From positions 104,141-168,140 of the forward strand of contig NZ_LLEI02000053.1 in assembly GCF_001399455.2 (NCBI RefSeq): 64,000 nucleotides of DNA, in the 5' to 3' direction. Source of the DNA: Vibrio bivalvicida (GTDB lineage Bacteria > Pseudomonadota > Gammaproteobacteria > Enterobacterales > Vibrionaceae). The notes under the pieces were generated by a model that made no database searches, was not told where the DNA came from, and saw only the letters and a list, made by a program, of their open reading frames with translations. Every line of letters starts with the position of its first letter. Within the stretch, counting starts at the first letter, position 1. The position numbers were made by a program, and so were the translations under genes. Positions 26,096-35,579 of this stretch are shown one piece after another.

Positions 26096-27496
26096 ATGGC
26101 TCAAAGCAAAGTACTGATCGTAGAAGATGACGAAGGTCTACGCGAAGCGTTAGTCGACACTTTGGCTCTGGCTGGCTATGAGTGGCTCGAAGCGGATAGT
26201 GCCGAAGATGCATTGGTGAAGCTCAAGTCGAATAGCGTAGATATTGTTGTATCAGATGTACAAATGGCGGGCATGGGTGGCTTAGCTCTATTAAGAAACA
26301 TAAAACAACATTGGCCGAACCTTCCTGTCTTACTCATGACGGCCTATGCCAATATTGAAGATGCAGTCTCAGCGATGAAAGACGGCGCTATTGACTATAT
26401 GGCTAAGCCTTTCGCACCGGAAGTACTGCTCAATATGGTCAGTCGCTATGCGCCAGTGAAATCCGATGACAATGGCGATGCCGTAGTCGCTGATGAGAAG
26501 AGTATTAAATTATTAGCTCTTGCCGATAAGGTTGCAAAAACCGACGCCAGCGTGATGGTACTTGGTCCGAGTGGTTCGGGTAAAGAAGTGATGTCACGTT
26601 ATATCCATAATGCATCCAATCGCAAAGAGGGGCCGTTTGTCGCAATTAACTGCGCAGCAATTCCTGACAACATGCTTGAAGCCACACTATTTGGTTACGA
26701 AAAAGGGGCGTTTACTGGGGCGGTACAGGCATGCCCGGGCAAATTCGAGCAGGCGCAAGGGGGAACAATTTTACTTGATGAGATCAGTGAAATGGACCTA
26801 AGCCTCCAAGCTAAGTTGCTACGTGTGTTACAAGAGCGAGAAGTTGAGCGTCTAGGTAGCCGTAAGAGTATCAAACTTGATGTGCGCGTGCTGGCGACCA
26901 GTAACCGCGATTTGAAGTTGTATGTTCAAGAAGGTAATTTTCGCGAAGACTTGTATTACCGTCTAAACGTATTCCCAATCGCTTGGCCAGCACTTTGTGA
27001 GCGTAGAGGTGATATAGAGCCATTGGCGCAACATCTGGTAGAACGCCACTGTCAAAAATTGGGAATGCCAGTGCCTAGTCTGATGCCAAATGCCGTCAAC
27101 AAATTGCTGACTTACACTTGGCCAGGGAACGTTCGTGAACTGGACAACGTTGTTCAGCGAGCATTAATTCTTAGTGAAAGTGGTCAGATAGATGCAGAGC
27201 ATATCCTGTTGGAAGGCTTAGATTGGCAAGATGCCTCCAGTCTACAGATTGCAGTTGAAACGGGAGATTGCATCGTGCCTAACGTTAAACCTGTTGCCGA
27301 ACCAGGCAGCAATAACTCGACAGGAAGTGGTTTAGGAGGTGAGTTACGCGATCAAGAGTATGCAATTATTCTCGATACGCTTGAAGAGTGTAACGGTCGA
27401 CGCAAAGAAATGGCCGAAAAATTGGGTATAAGCCCACGTACGCTACGTTACAAGTTAGCCAAAATGCGTGATGCTGGGATTGAAATTCCAAACTAA
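26096..27496 (+). CDS. flrC: Flagellar response regulator FlrC
   Basis: A 466-residue NtrC-type activator of class III flagellar promoters (hook-basal body and related genes). The receiver domain has Asp54 (VVSDVQMAGM); the AAA+ domain has Walker A GPSGSGKE (about 157-164) and GAFTGA (about 205-210); the C-terminal Fis-type helix-turn-helix is KLGISPRTLRYKL. ATG 26096 is 7 nt from GGAG; an ATG at 26090 would be too close to it. It lies downstream of flrB in the same operon. Confidence 0.96.
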   Translation: MAQSKVLIVEDDEGLREALVDTLALAGYEWLEADSAEDALVKLKSNSVDIVVSDVQMAGMGGLALLRNIKQHWPNLPVLLMTAYANIEDAVSAMKDGAIDYMAKPFAPEVLLNMVSRYAPVKSDDNGDAVVADEKSIKLLALADKVAKTDASVMVLGPSGSGKEVMSRYIHNASNRKEGPFVAINCAAIPDNMLEATLFGYEKGAFTGAVQACPGKFEQAQGGTILLDEISEMDLSLQAKLLRVLQEREVERLGSRKSIKLDVRVLATSNRDLKLYVQEGNFREDLYYRLNVFPIAWPALCERRGDIEPLAQHLVERHCQKLGMPVPSLMPNAVNKLLTYTWPGNVRELDNVVQRALILSESGQIDAEHILLEGLDWQDASSLQIAVETGDCIVPNVKPVAEPGSNNSTGSGLGGELRDQEYAIILDTLEECNGRRKEMAEKLGISPRTLRYKLAKMRDAGIEIPN

Positions 27497-27523
27497 AGTG
27501 CTATTTTTCTTCTGGTACTGACG

Positions 27524-27539
27524 TGGCACGGAGTTTGCA
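27524..27539 (+). promoter_or_regulatory. Sigma-54 promoter of fliE operon
   Basis: TGGCACG-GAGT-TTGCA is a near-perfect -24/-12 element: GG at 27525-27526 and GC at 27537-27538 with 10 nt between. It is flanked by TACTGACG (27516-27523) / CGTCAGTA (27541-27548). Confidence 0.93.
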
Positions 27540-27592
27540 GCGTCAGTAGTCCAACACTATTTTAAGTCAAAGAGTTGACTACTGAGGTTTTG

Positions 27593-27904
27593 ATGAGAGT
27601 TGACGGTTTTCAAAACGAAATGCAAGCAATGATGTTTGAGGCCACTGGCACTAAACCAGCGGCGACTGGGCAAACTGTCGGCGCGGATTTTGGTCAACTG
27701 CTGAACAACGCAATTAATAACGTCAATAGTCTTTCAAAGACGTCAAGCGACCTGCAAATGCGATTCGATCGTGGTGACGCAGACGTCTCACTTTCTGATG
27801 TAATGATTGCTAGAAACAAGTCTAGCGTCGCTTTTGAAGCCACAATTCAAGTACGGAATAAGCTGGTCGAATCGTACAAAGAATTGATGAACATGCCCGT
27901 TTAA
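27593..27904 (+). CDS. fliE: Flagellar MS-ring/rod junction protein FliE
   Basis: A 103-residue protein (E. coli 104) at the base of the rod, joining FliF and FlgB. The C-terminal part VMIARNKSSVAFEATIQVRNKLVESYKELMNM is family-typical. GAGG lies 6 nt before ATG 27593; an in-frame TTG at 27575 has no site. It is the first gene of the fliEFGHIJ transcript from the sigma-54 promoter at 27524. Confidence 0.95.
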   Translation: MRVDGFQNEMQAMMFEATGTKPAATGQTVGADFGQLLNNAINNVNSLSKTSSDLQMRFDRGDADVSLSDVMIARNKSSVAFEATIQVRNKLVESYKELMNMPV

Positions 27905-27919
27905 CGTTAGGTAAAGTCT

Positions 27920-29668
27920 GTGTCAGAGCAAAACCCATCTACCGATCTAACCGTGACTGAAGGCGCTGGTGAAGGCGCAATGGTCGCCACATCGGATCTC
28001 GATACACAAGTTCAAAACCCTGATTTGGACGAAAAATCCAGTTCTAAGTTTGATATGGCGGTAGGCGACCTCGATTTGCTTCGCCAAGTGGTGCTGGTTC
28101 TCTCGATCTCTATCTGTGTCGCTCTGATCGTGATGTTGTTCTTCTGGGTGAAAGAGCCAGAAATGCGCCCACTAGGCGTTTATGAAACTGAAGAGCTGAT
28201 TCCTGTCCTAGATTACCTTGACCAGCAAAAACTCGATTACAAACTCGAAGGCAACACAATCTTAGTCCCTACCAGTGACTTTAATTCGTTAAAACTTGAT
28301 ATGGTTCGCGCTGGACTTAATCGAGAAAAGCAGGCTGGCGACGATATACTGCTGCAAGATATGGGCTTTGGTGTGTCTCAACGTTTAGAACAAGAGCGTC
28401 TTAAGCTTAGCCGTGAGCGCCAGCTTTCCAAAGCAATTCAAGAGATGAAGCAAGTACACAAAGCGCGTGTGTTACTCGCATTGCCAAAACAGAGTGTCTT
28501 TGTTAGGCATAATCAAGAAGCGTCAGCATCGGTGTTTTTAACGCTAAAAACAGGTGCTAACCTTAAGCAGGAAGAAGTCGATTCAGTGGTGGATATGGTG
28601 GCCAGTGCCGTCCCTGGTATGAAGCCAAACCGTATTACTGTCACCGATCAGCATGGTCGCTTGCTAAGTTCAGGATCGCAAGATCCTGCATCGGTAGCTC
28701 GTCGTAAAGAGCATGAACTTGAGCGTAAACAAGAGCAAGCGCTACGCGATAAAATTGATTCAGTGCTTATCCCAATTTTGGGCTTTGGCAACTACACCGC
28801 TCAGGTTGATATTGAACTTGATTTCAGTGCCGTCGAACAAACCAGCAAGCGTTTTGACCCAAACACTCCGTCAACGCGTAGTGAATATACCCTAGAGGAC
28901 TACAACAACGGCAATGTAGTCGCAGGTGTACCTGGCGCGTTGAGTAATCAGCCTCCCGCTGATGCCTCAATCCCTCAAGATGTGGCGCAGATGAAAGATG
29001 GTACCACCTTAGGCCAAGGTTCGGTGCACAAAGAGGCGACACGTAACTTTGAACTCGATACCACCATTAGCCATGAACGTCGACAAACGGGCGTAGTGAA
29101 TCGTCAAACGGTTGCCGTTGCGGTTAAAAATCGTGCTGTTGTGAACCCCGATACTGGAGAGACCAGCTATCAGCCAATTTCTGAGGCTGAACTAAACTCA
29201 ATTAAGCAGCTATTGATTGGTACGGTTGGATTTAGCCAAGCACGTGGCGACTTACTTAACGTGCTGAGTATGCAATTTGCCGAGCCTGAAATTGAAGTCA
29301 TGGCTGATGTGCCAATTTGGGAGCACCCTAATTTCAATGACTGGATTCGCTGGTTTGCAAGCGCATTGGTTATCATTGTTGTAATACTGGTACTTGTACG
29401 CCCAGCGATGAAGAAACTGCTTAACCCTGCGTCTGATGAAGATGAAGACCAACTTTACGGACCAGATGGCTTACCAATTGGTGCTGATGGTGAAACCAGC
29501 TTGATTGGTGGTGACCTAGACGGTGGTGAGTTGTTTGAGTTTGGCTCAAGCATTGACTTACCTAATCTACACAAAGATGAAGATGTACTGAAAGCGGTGC
29601 GTGCACTGGTTGCAAATGAACCTGAGCTTGCCGCACAAGTCGTGAAGAATTGGATGCAGGATGCCTAA
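27920..29668 (+). CDS. fliF: Flagellar MS-ring protein FliF
   Basis: A 582-residue inner-membrane ring protein. It has two membrane helices (about residues 53-75 and 473-494) enclosing a large periplasmic region with the YscJ-type fold, and the acidic C-terminal cytoplasmic tail binds FliG. GTG is the start codon, with AGGTAAAG upstream. It overlaps fliG by 8 nt, consistent with coupled synthesis of the tightly associated FliF-FliG pair. Confidence 0.95.
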   Translation: MSEQNPSTDLTVTEGAGEGAMVATSDLDTQVQNPDLDEKSSSKFDMAVGDLDLLRQVVLVLSISICVALIVMLFFWVKEPEMRPLGVYETEELIPVLDYLDQQKLDYKLEGNTILVPTSDFNSLKLDMVRAGLNREKQAGDDILLQDMGFGVSQRLEQERLKLSRERQLSKAIQEMKQVHKARVLLALPKQSVFVRHNQEASASVFLTLKTGANLKQEEVDSVVDMVASAVPGMKPNRITVTDQHGRLLSSGSQDPASVARRKEHELERKQEQALRDKIDSVLIPILGFGNYTAQVDIELDFSAVEQTSKRFDPNTPSTRSEYTLEDYNNGNVVAGVPGALSNQPPADASIPQDVAQMKDGTTLGQGSVHKEATRNFELDTTISHERRQTGVVNRQTVAVAVKNRAVVNPDTGETSYQPISEAELNSIKQLLIGTVGFSQARGDLLNVLSMQFAEPEIEVMADVPIWEHPNFNDWIRWFASALVIIVVILVLVRPAMKKLLNPASDEDEDQLYGPDGLPIGADGETSLIGGDLDGGELFEFGSSIDLPNLHKDEDVLKAVRALVANEPELAAQVVKNWMQDA

Positions 29669-30716
29669 CGAAATAGTTCCACAGGAAGAGGGCGGTGAGG
29701 TAGTAGAAAACACCGTGGATATATCAGAAATTCCGGGCGAAGAGCGCGCGGCGATTCTTTTACTCAGTCTTAATGAGGAAGACGCGGCAGGTATTATTCG
29801 CCATTTAGAACCAAAACAAGTTCAACGAGTGGGTAGCGCAATGGCGCGTGCTGCCGATTTAAGTCAAGACAAAGTCGGTGCAGTTCATCGAGCTTTCCTA
29901 GAAGATATTCAGAAGTACACCAATATTGGTATGGGCAGCGAAGACTTTATGCGTAATGCACTGGTCGCTGCACTGGGTGAAGATAAAGCCAACAACTTAG
30001 TTGATCAAATCCTGCTGGGTACTGGTTCGAAAGGTCTAGATTCTCTTAAATGGATGGACCCTCGCCAAGTTGCGAGCATCATCATTAACGAGCACCCACA
30101 GATTCAAACTATCGTATTGTCTTACTTAGAGCCCGATCAGTCTGCGGAAATTCTCAATCAGTTTGCTGAGCGTGACCGTTTAGACTTGATGATGCGTATT
30201 GCCAACCTAGAAGAAGTTCAACCATCAGCATTGGCTGAACTGAACGAGATTATGGAGAAGCAGTTTGCTGGTCAGGCTGGTGCGCAAGCGGCCAAGATTG
30301 GTGGCCTGAAGGCAGCAGCAGAGATCATGAACTACATGGACAACAATGTCGAAGGTATCTTGATGGAGCAAATTCGCGATCAAGACGAAGACATGGCGAC
30401 TCAGATTCAAGATCTTATGTTCGTATTCGAGAACCTTATCGAAGTGGACGACCAGGGCATCCAAAAATTGCTGCGTGATGTACCACAAGACGCGCTACAG
30501 CGCGCGCTTAAAGGTGCCGATGATGGTCTACGTGAGAAGATCTTCAAGAATATGTCTAAGCGTGCTGCTGAGATGATGCGCGATGACCTTGAAGCAATGC
30601 CCCCAATTAAGGTTTCTGATGTGGAGGCAGCACAGAAAGAAGTACTGGCAATTGCAAGACGCATGGCTGACTCTGGCGAAATTATGCTAGGCGGTGGTGC
30701 GGACGAGTTCCTGTAA
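29661..30716 (+). CDS. fliG: Flagellar switch protein FliG
   Basis: A 351-residue C-ring protein that binds FliF and transmits stator force. The typical N-terminal domain (GEERAAILLLSLNEEDAA), the middle EHPQIQTIVLSYL motif and a charged C-terminal domain with FVFENLIEVDDQGIQKLLRDV are evident. The gene starts within the fliF end. Confidence 0.97.
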   Translation: MPNEIVPQEEGGEVVENTVDISEIPGEERAAILLLSLNEEDAAGIIRHLEPKQVQRVGSAMARAADLSQDKVGAVHRAFLEDIQKYTNIGMGSEDFMRNALVAALGEDKANNLVDQILLGTGSKGLDSLKWMDPRQVASIIINEHPQIQTIVLSYLEPDQSAEILNQFAERDRLDLMMRIANLEEVQPSALAELNEIMEKQFAGQAGAQAAKIGGLKAAAEIMNYMDNNVEGILMEQIRDQDEDMATQIQDLMFVFENLIEVDDQGIQKLLRDVPQDALQRALKGADDGLREKIFKNMSKRAAEMMRDDLEAMPPIKVSDVEAAQKEVLAIARRMADSGEIMLGGGADEFL

Positions 30717-30736
30717 ACTAACGAAACAAGGTATCT

Positions 30737-31537
30737 ATGTCTTTGGAAAGGAAACGCGGTTTTTTACGTCTGGATGATGATGAGCTGGTAGAGAAACCAG
30801 AGCGATGGGGTATGCCCGATTATACCTCGCAGACTCATAAACAGGCCAAAGAAACGGCGATGAATTATGACCCGAGCTGGATGCCAATCGCTGAGCCTGC
30901 AGCGGAAGAAGCACCTAAAGAATTGACTGAAGATGAAATAGAACTGATAAGGCAGCAAGCTTATCAGGAAGGGCTTCACCAAGGTCAAGAAGCTGGCTTC
31001 AAGCAAGGTTATGAAAAAGGCAAAGAACAAGGAACGCAAGAAGGACGTCAAGAAGGTTTAGAAATCGGTAAGATCGAAGGTGTTGCTGCAGGGCAAGAGT
31101 TTATTCAGCAGCAAGTTCAGACGTTTATCAGTCTTGCGAATCAGTTTGCTCAGCCACTTGAGTTAATGAATGTTCAAGTCGAAAAGCAACTGGTTGATAT
31201 GGTGTTGACATTGGTCAAAGAAGTGGTGCATATCGAGGTACAGACCAATCCACAAGTCATATTGGATACCATCAAGCAATCAGTAGAGTCATTGCCGATT
31301 TCTGGGCACGCTATCACGCTTAAACTTCACCCTGATGACGTTGAGATCATTCGCTCATCCTATGGCGAAGATGAACTTGAATTTCGCAATTGGACATTAA
31401 TGGCTGAACCGGCACTTAATCGTGGCGATGTTCAAATCGAAGCGGGTGAGTCCAGTGTTAACTATCGAATGGAAGATCGCATTCGTAGTGTTATTCAAAG
31501 CTTTTGTGGGGTGAATCGACACCAAGGTGGTGAGTAA
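30737..31537 (+). CDS. fliH: Flagellar export apparatus regulator FliH
   Basis: A 266-residue stator-like partner of the FliI ATPase. A run of glycine-spaced heptads (about 75-115, QEGLHQGQEAGFKQGYEKGK) is the FliH GxxxG helix region. The C-terminal domain (about 130-260) is the FliH/YscL part. It overlaps fliI by 1 nt. Confidence 0.93.
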   Translation: MSLERKRGFLRLDDDELVEKPERWGMPDYTSQTHKQAKETAMNYDPSWMPIAEPAAEEAPKELTEDEIELIRQQAYQEGLHQGQEAGFKQGYEKGKEQGTQEGRQEGLEIGKIEGVAAGQEFIQQQVQTFISLANQFAQPLELMNVQVEKQLVDMVLTLVKEVVHIEVQTNPQVILDTIKQSVESLPISGHAITLKLHPDDVEIIRSSYGEDELEFRNWTLMAEPALNRGDVQIEAGESSVNYRMEDRIRSVIQSFCGVNRHQGGE

Positions 31538-32859
31538 TGCTCGCGCTTGCTGAACGTCTCACTCAATACAAAACTCAAGGTTTAACCTGCAGACCTGTCG
31601 CGGCGGGCAAGCTGGTACGCGTAGTAGGTTTAACCCTCGAGGCAACTGGATGCAGAGCACCTATCGGTAGCTTATGTACAGTCGAAACCATGCACGGTGA
31701 GATGGAAGCTGAAGTTGTTGGCTTTTCAGGTGAAAATTTATACTTAATGCCTAGCGAGCAAATCACGGGCGTGCTTCCTGGTGCGAAAGTGACACCTCTA
31801 ACCAGTGAGACGGGTTTACCAGTGGGGATGGAATTACTAGGACGCGTCATCGACGGTGTGGGCAACCCACTTGATGGTCTTGGTCCTATCTATACCGAGA
31901 AGCGTGCTTCTTTTAATGCGGAACCGATTAACCCTCTTGCACGTAAACCTATCTCAGAACCTCTTGATGTGGGAATTAAAGCGATCAACGGCTTATTAAC
32001 TGTTGGTAAAGGTCAGCGTATTGGCCTATTTGCTGGTTCTGGTGTCGGTAAATCGGTCACCTTGGGTATGATGACCCGAGGTACAACTGCGCAAGTGGTT
32101 GTAGTTGGTCTGATTGGCGAGCGTGGTCGTGAGGTAAAAGAATTTATTGAAGAAATCTTAGGTGTGGATGGTCGTCAACGTTCAGTGGTCGTTGCTGCCC
32201 CAGCGGATTCATCGCCCTTAATGCGATTGAAAGGGTGTCAGACAGCACTGACGATAGCGGAATACTTTCGTGATCAAGGCTTAGATGTTCTACTCTTGAT
32301 GGACTCTCTGACCCGCTTTGCTCAGGCACAGCGTGAGATTGCTCTTTCTGTTGGGGAACCACCAGCGACCAAAGGGTACCCACCTTCTGTATTTGCTAAG
32401 TTGCCAGCATTGGTGGAACGTGCTGGTAATGGCAGCCCGGAACAGGGTTCGATCACCGCCTTCTTTACCGTTTTAACCGAAGGTGATGACTTGCAAGATC
32501 CGATAGCCGATGCGTCACGGGCTATTCTCGATGGCCACGTGGTACTATCGCGTGAAATGGCTGATGCGGGTCACTACCCTGCAATCGATGTTGAGAAATC
32601 TGTCAGTCGTGTTATGCCTCAAATTACCTCTGAAGAGCACGTGTTAATGTCGAAGGCGGTTCGCCAAGTGCTGTCGGTGTGCCGTAAGAACCAAGATCTC
32701 GTCTCAATTGGCGCGTACAAACCGGGAACTGATCCGGCAATTGATGGTGCATTTACGCTGAAGCCTAAGCTGGACGGTTACTTGCAACAATCAATGAAAG
32801 AAACCGTACCATACGACATGTGTCTCAACATGCTGCGTGGGTTGTTACAAGGCGAGTAA
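31537..32859 (+). CDS. fliI: Flagellar export ATPase FliI
   Basis: A 440-residue F1-like ATPase energising flagellar protein export. It has Walker A GSGVGKS (about 168-174), Walker B VLLLMDSLTRFAQA and the family signature PPATKGYPPSVFAKLP. The start overlaps the fliH stop by one base. Confidence 0.97.
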   Translation: MLALAERLTQYKTQGLTCRPVAAGKLVRVVGLTLEATGCRAPIGSLCTVETMHGEMEAEVVGFSGENLYLMPSEQITGVLPGAKVTPLTSETGLPVGMELLGRVIDGVGNPLDGLGPIYTEKRASFNAEPINPLARKPISEPLDVGIKAINGLLTVGKGQRIGLFAGSGVGKSVTLGMMTRGTTAQVVVVGLIGERGREVKEFIEEILGVDGRQRSVVVAAPADSSPLMRLKGCQTALTIAEYFRDQGLDVLLLMDSLTRFAQAQREIALSVGEPPATKGYPPSVFAKLPALVERAGNGSPEQGSITAFFTVLTEGDDLQDPIADASRAILDGHVVLSREMADAGHYPAIDVEKSVSRVMPQITSEEHVLMSKAVRQVLSVCRKNQDLVSIGAYKPGTDPAIDGAFTLKPKLDGYLQQSMKETVPYDMCLNMLRGLLQGE

Positions 32860-32865
32860 TAAGCG

Positions 32866-33306
32866 ATGGATAACGCACTAGAATTTCTTTTAGAACAGGC
32901 TAAAGAACGTGAAAACCAAGCGGTGCTAGCGCTCAGTCAAGCTCGCAGCGAGCTAGATGGCTATTATCAGCAGCTTGAGCAAATTGAACAGTATCGTCTT
33001 GATTATTGCCAGCAATTGGTCGATCGAGGTCAGCAAGGTCTCACTGCGAGCCAATACTCTCATCTAAATCGCTTTTTGACCACGCTGGATGAAACTCTAG
33101 CGAAACAAAAGCAAGCGGAAGCCCATTTTAAAAGCCAAGTTGAAGGGTGTGAACAGAACTGGCTCGAGAGCCGTAAGCAACGACGTTCTTATGAATGGAT
33201 GATAGAAAAAAAACAGGCTGAAAAACAACGTCTGCAAAACATCCGTGAACAGAAACAGATGGATGAATTCGCAACTCTTCAGTTTTCCCGTCGAAGTTTG
33301 AATTAA
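32866..33306 (+). CDS. fliJ: Flagellar export chaperone FliJ
   Basis: A 146-residue, almost wholly coiled-coil protein that sits in the FliI hexamer like the gamma subunit of F1. It begins 6 nt after fliI and ends the fliE transcript; no strong terminator follows, and a new sigma-54 promoter for fliK starts at 33347. Confidence 0.92.
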   Translation: MDNALEFLLEQAKERENQAVLALSQARSELDGYYQQLEQIEQYRLDYCQQLVDRGQQGLTASQYSHLNRFLTTLDETLAKQKQAEAHFKSQVEGCEQNWLESRKQRRSYEWMIEKKQAEKQRLQNIREQKQMDEFATLQFSRRSLN

Positions 33307-33346
33307 TCTCACACACTTAGGCTGTGGCTCACAGTATGTATCTAAT

Positions 33347-33362
33347 TGGCGTGCTTTTTGCA
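33347..33362 (+). promoter_or_regulatory. Sigma-54 promoter of fliK operon
   Basis: TGGCGTG-CTTT-TTGCA has GG at 33348-33349 and GC at 33360-33361 with 10 nt between. It starts the fliKLMNOPQR-flhB unit. Confidence 0.88.
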
Positions 33363-33447
33363 GATAACCTAAAAAATGTATGCAATCCTATTGGCACTTT
33401 GCCGCCTAGAGTCTGACTGGCGCTGAGCAACTGAGAGTGAGCCTGGT

Positions 33448-35544
33448 ATGAATATCAATTTATCATCGGTATCTGAAAGTCCTAAAGTGACTAAAGCGAC
33501 AACTGAAGGGGAAGGTGCGACCTCTGAATCTTCAGAATCTGGTGGCTTTTTCTCAAAGCTTGCCGCGTTGATTAAGGGGGAGAGTGATTCAGAGGGCAAG
33601 GTTGATAAGAGTGAATCGACTACCAAACTAGAAGGCGAAGATGTCGCTGTAGAAGACGGTGAATCAGAGCCTATCAGTGTAAAGGCGTCAGCTACTGAGG
33701 GTCAAAGTACTGACGAATTGCTAGAGTCAGATGACGCAGAATCCGTTAAGTCGGTAACTAGCGACATTGAAGGTAATGCGAAGGAAGCGAAAAAAACAGA
33801 GGTTTCTAACACAACGGATGTTGCTTCAATCGACAGCAATAAAGCGGCTTCACAATCGGCTGAAAAAATTGTTTCTGAAAATGATGAGGTATTGCAGCGC
33901 CTCGACCACTCCAGCAAAGCTCTTCAGCCGAAAGACGGCAAACCGTTGCCACAAGATAACAGTGCTCCGCGACTAGCCGATGCGCCAATTACTGAAAATG
34001 ACAAACAAGCGGCAGTGCTGGTATCAACGGATGGTGGCAAAGAGGTGGAAGGTGATGAGGTTCAACAAGTCACCTCAGTAAACTCAAATCAAAAGCCTTC
34101 ATCAACCCGCTCTGATGCTCCACAATTGACTGACTCTGGGCAAGAAGCACAAAAGGTCATTGTCCGTTCTGTTGAAGGGGAAACCGTGGCCGTTCCAGCT
34201 TCTGCAGAGCGTTTTATGCAGCAAAAAGACGTTGAAACGAATGAACAATTAAAAGCCGAGCTGCAAACCAAAAATCATGCTGTTTCTGCTTCAAGTGCGG
34301 CCGCACTCAGTCAACAAGATACAGTAGAATTCGTTGATGGTTCTACCAAGCCACAACTAGACAGTCAGCCATTTCAGACCGAAGTGGCGTCAACAACTGT
34401 TTCACAATTTGCCACGGCTGCTGAATCACCTGATACAGACGATTCAGAATCGAACGTCGTTGAGGGGGCTGCTTTAGTGGCAGGTTCTGCCGTACTTGGT
34501 GCAGCGGCAGTGACTACTGCTGCTGCGGCTGAGAAGGGCACACAAGAGGTAAGTAAGTTAGCGGTCGATGCCGAAACAAGTGCCCAAGCGCTTGCAGTGG
34601 CGGCTGATGCGCAAAGTGACTCAGAACTTGAACCGAGTATTGCGGCGGCCACGGTAGTGGCTGGTGCAATACCTTGGGCGGCTTCATCAGAAGGTCAAGT
34701 AAAGGATGACGCTGCTTTGAAAGCTGACTCTACACCGAGAACACAGCAAGCCCCAGTCGCTCAATCTGTACATCAAGCACTTGCTCACCAACAGTCCCAA
34801 GCACAGCTAGCGCAAGCTGTTCAACAGCAGGTTAGCACCGCAACGATACCAACGGACTTAGCGGCAACGCAAATACAGCAAATGGCAGCGGCCCCAAATG
34901 CTGCCATTGCTCAGGATCAAGCAATGCTTAAAGCCGTGATGGGGGCGAAAGTAGCAGGAACACTTGGTAAAGTCGCGACAAATAAAGATGGGTCACAGCA
35001 AGGCACTGAAACCAATACAGGTTTTGCTCAGCAATTGGCTCAAGCGTCAGGCCAGCAAGGTTCTGGTTCGTTAGGCCAAGTTAGAGCAGAACAAGCTGCC
35101 CAAGCACCTTTGCAGTTAAACCGAGAGTTAGCGGGGGAGCAAGTGGCTGAACGCGTGCAGATGATGATGTCGAAGAATTTGAAAAACATCGATATTCGTC
35201 TTGATCCACCAGAGCTTGGGCGAATGCAAATTCGCATGCATATGAACGGGGATGCCACGACGGTCCACTTTACGGTTGCCAACCAACAAGCCCGTGATGT
35301 AATTGAGCAATCAATGCCAAGATTGCGTGAAATGCTTGCCCAGCAGGGTGTACAATTAGGAGACAGCTCTGTTCAGCAGCAAGCCTCAGGTCAACAGCAA
35401 AGACGCTATGCCGACAATGGGCAAGGCAACAATGGTCAAGGTAACGGCAATCTAGGCCCCTCTGGTGAAGAAAACCTTGAACCAGACATCAATCTTGATT
35501 TGAATGTCGCAGCAAAGAGTGATGGAATTAGTTATTACGCATAA
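33448..35544 (+). CDS. fliK: Flagellar hook-length control protein FliK
   Basis: Secreted molecular ruler that switches export from hook to filament substrates through FlhB. The 698 residues are long compared with about 375-405 in enterics. The first 560 residues are low-complexity, rich in Ala, Gln, Ser and Glu, and may form the extended ruler. The C-terminal Flg_hook domain (about 565-650) has the motif NIDIRLDPPELGRMQIRM. A sigma-54 promoter lies 85 nt upstream. Confidence 0.92.
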   Translation: MNINLSSVSESPKVTKATTEGEGATSESSESGGFFSKLAALIKGESDSEGKVDKSESTTKLEGEDVAVEDGESEPISVKASATEGQSTDELLESDDAESVKSVTSDIEGNAKEAKKTEVSNTTDVASIDSNKAASQSAEKIVSENDEVLQRLDHSSKALQPKDGKPLPQDNSAPRLADAPITENDKQAAVLVSTDGGKEVEGDEVQQVTSVNSNQKPSSTRSDAPQLTDSGQEAQKVIVRSVEGETVAVPASAERFMQQKDVETNEQLKAELQTKNHAVSASSAAALSQQDTVEFVDGSTKPQLDSQPFQTEVASTTVSQFATAAESPDTDDSESNVVEGAALVAGSAVLGAAAVTTAAAAEKGTQEVSKLAVDAETSAQALAVAADAQSDSELEPSIAAATVVAGAIPWAASSEGQVKDDAALKADSTPRTQQAPVAQSVHQALAHQQSQAQLAQAVQQQVSTATIPTDLAATQIQQMAAAPNAAIAQDQAMLKAVMGAKVAGTLGKVATNKDGSQQGTETNTGFAQQLAQASGQQGSGSLGQVRAEQAAQAPLQLNRELAGEQVAERVQMMMSKNLKNIDIRLDPPELGRMQIRMHMNGDATTVHFTVANQQARDVIEQSMPRLREMLAQQGVQLGDSSVQQQASGQQQRRYADNGQGNNGQGNGNLGPSGEENLEPDINLDLNVAAKSDGISYYA

Positions 35545-35579
35545 ACTGTTAAAAACAAAAGAATAGAGAACGTTAAGTT

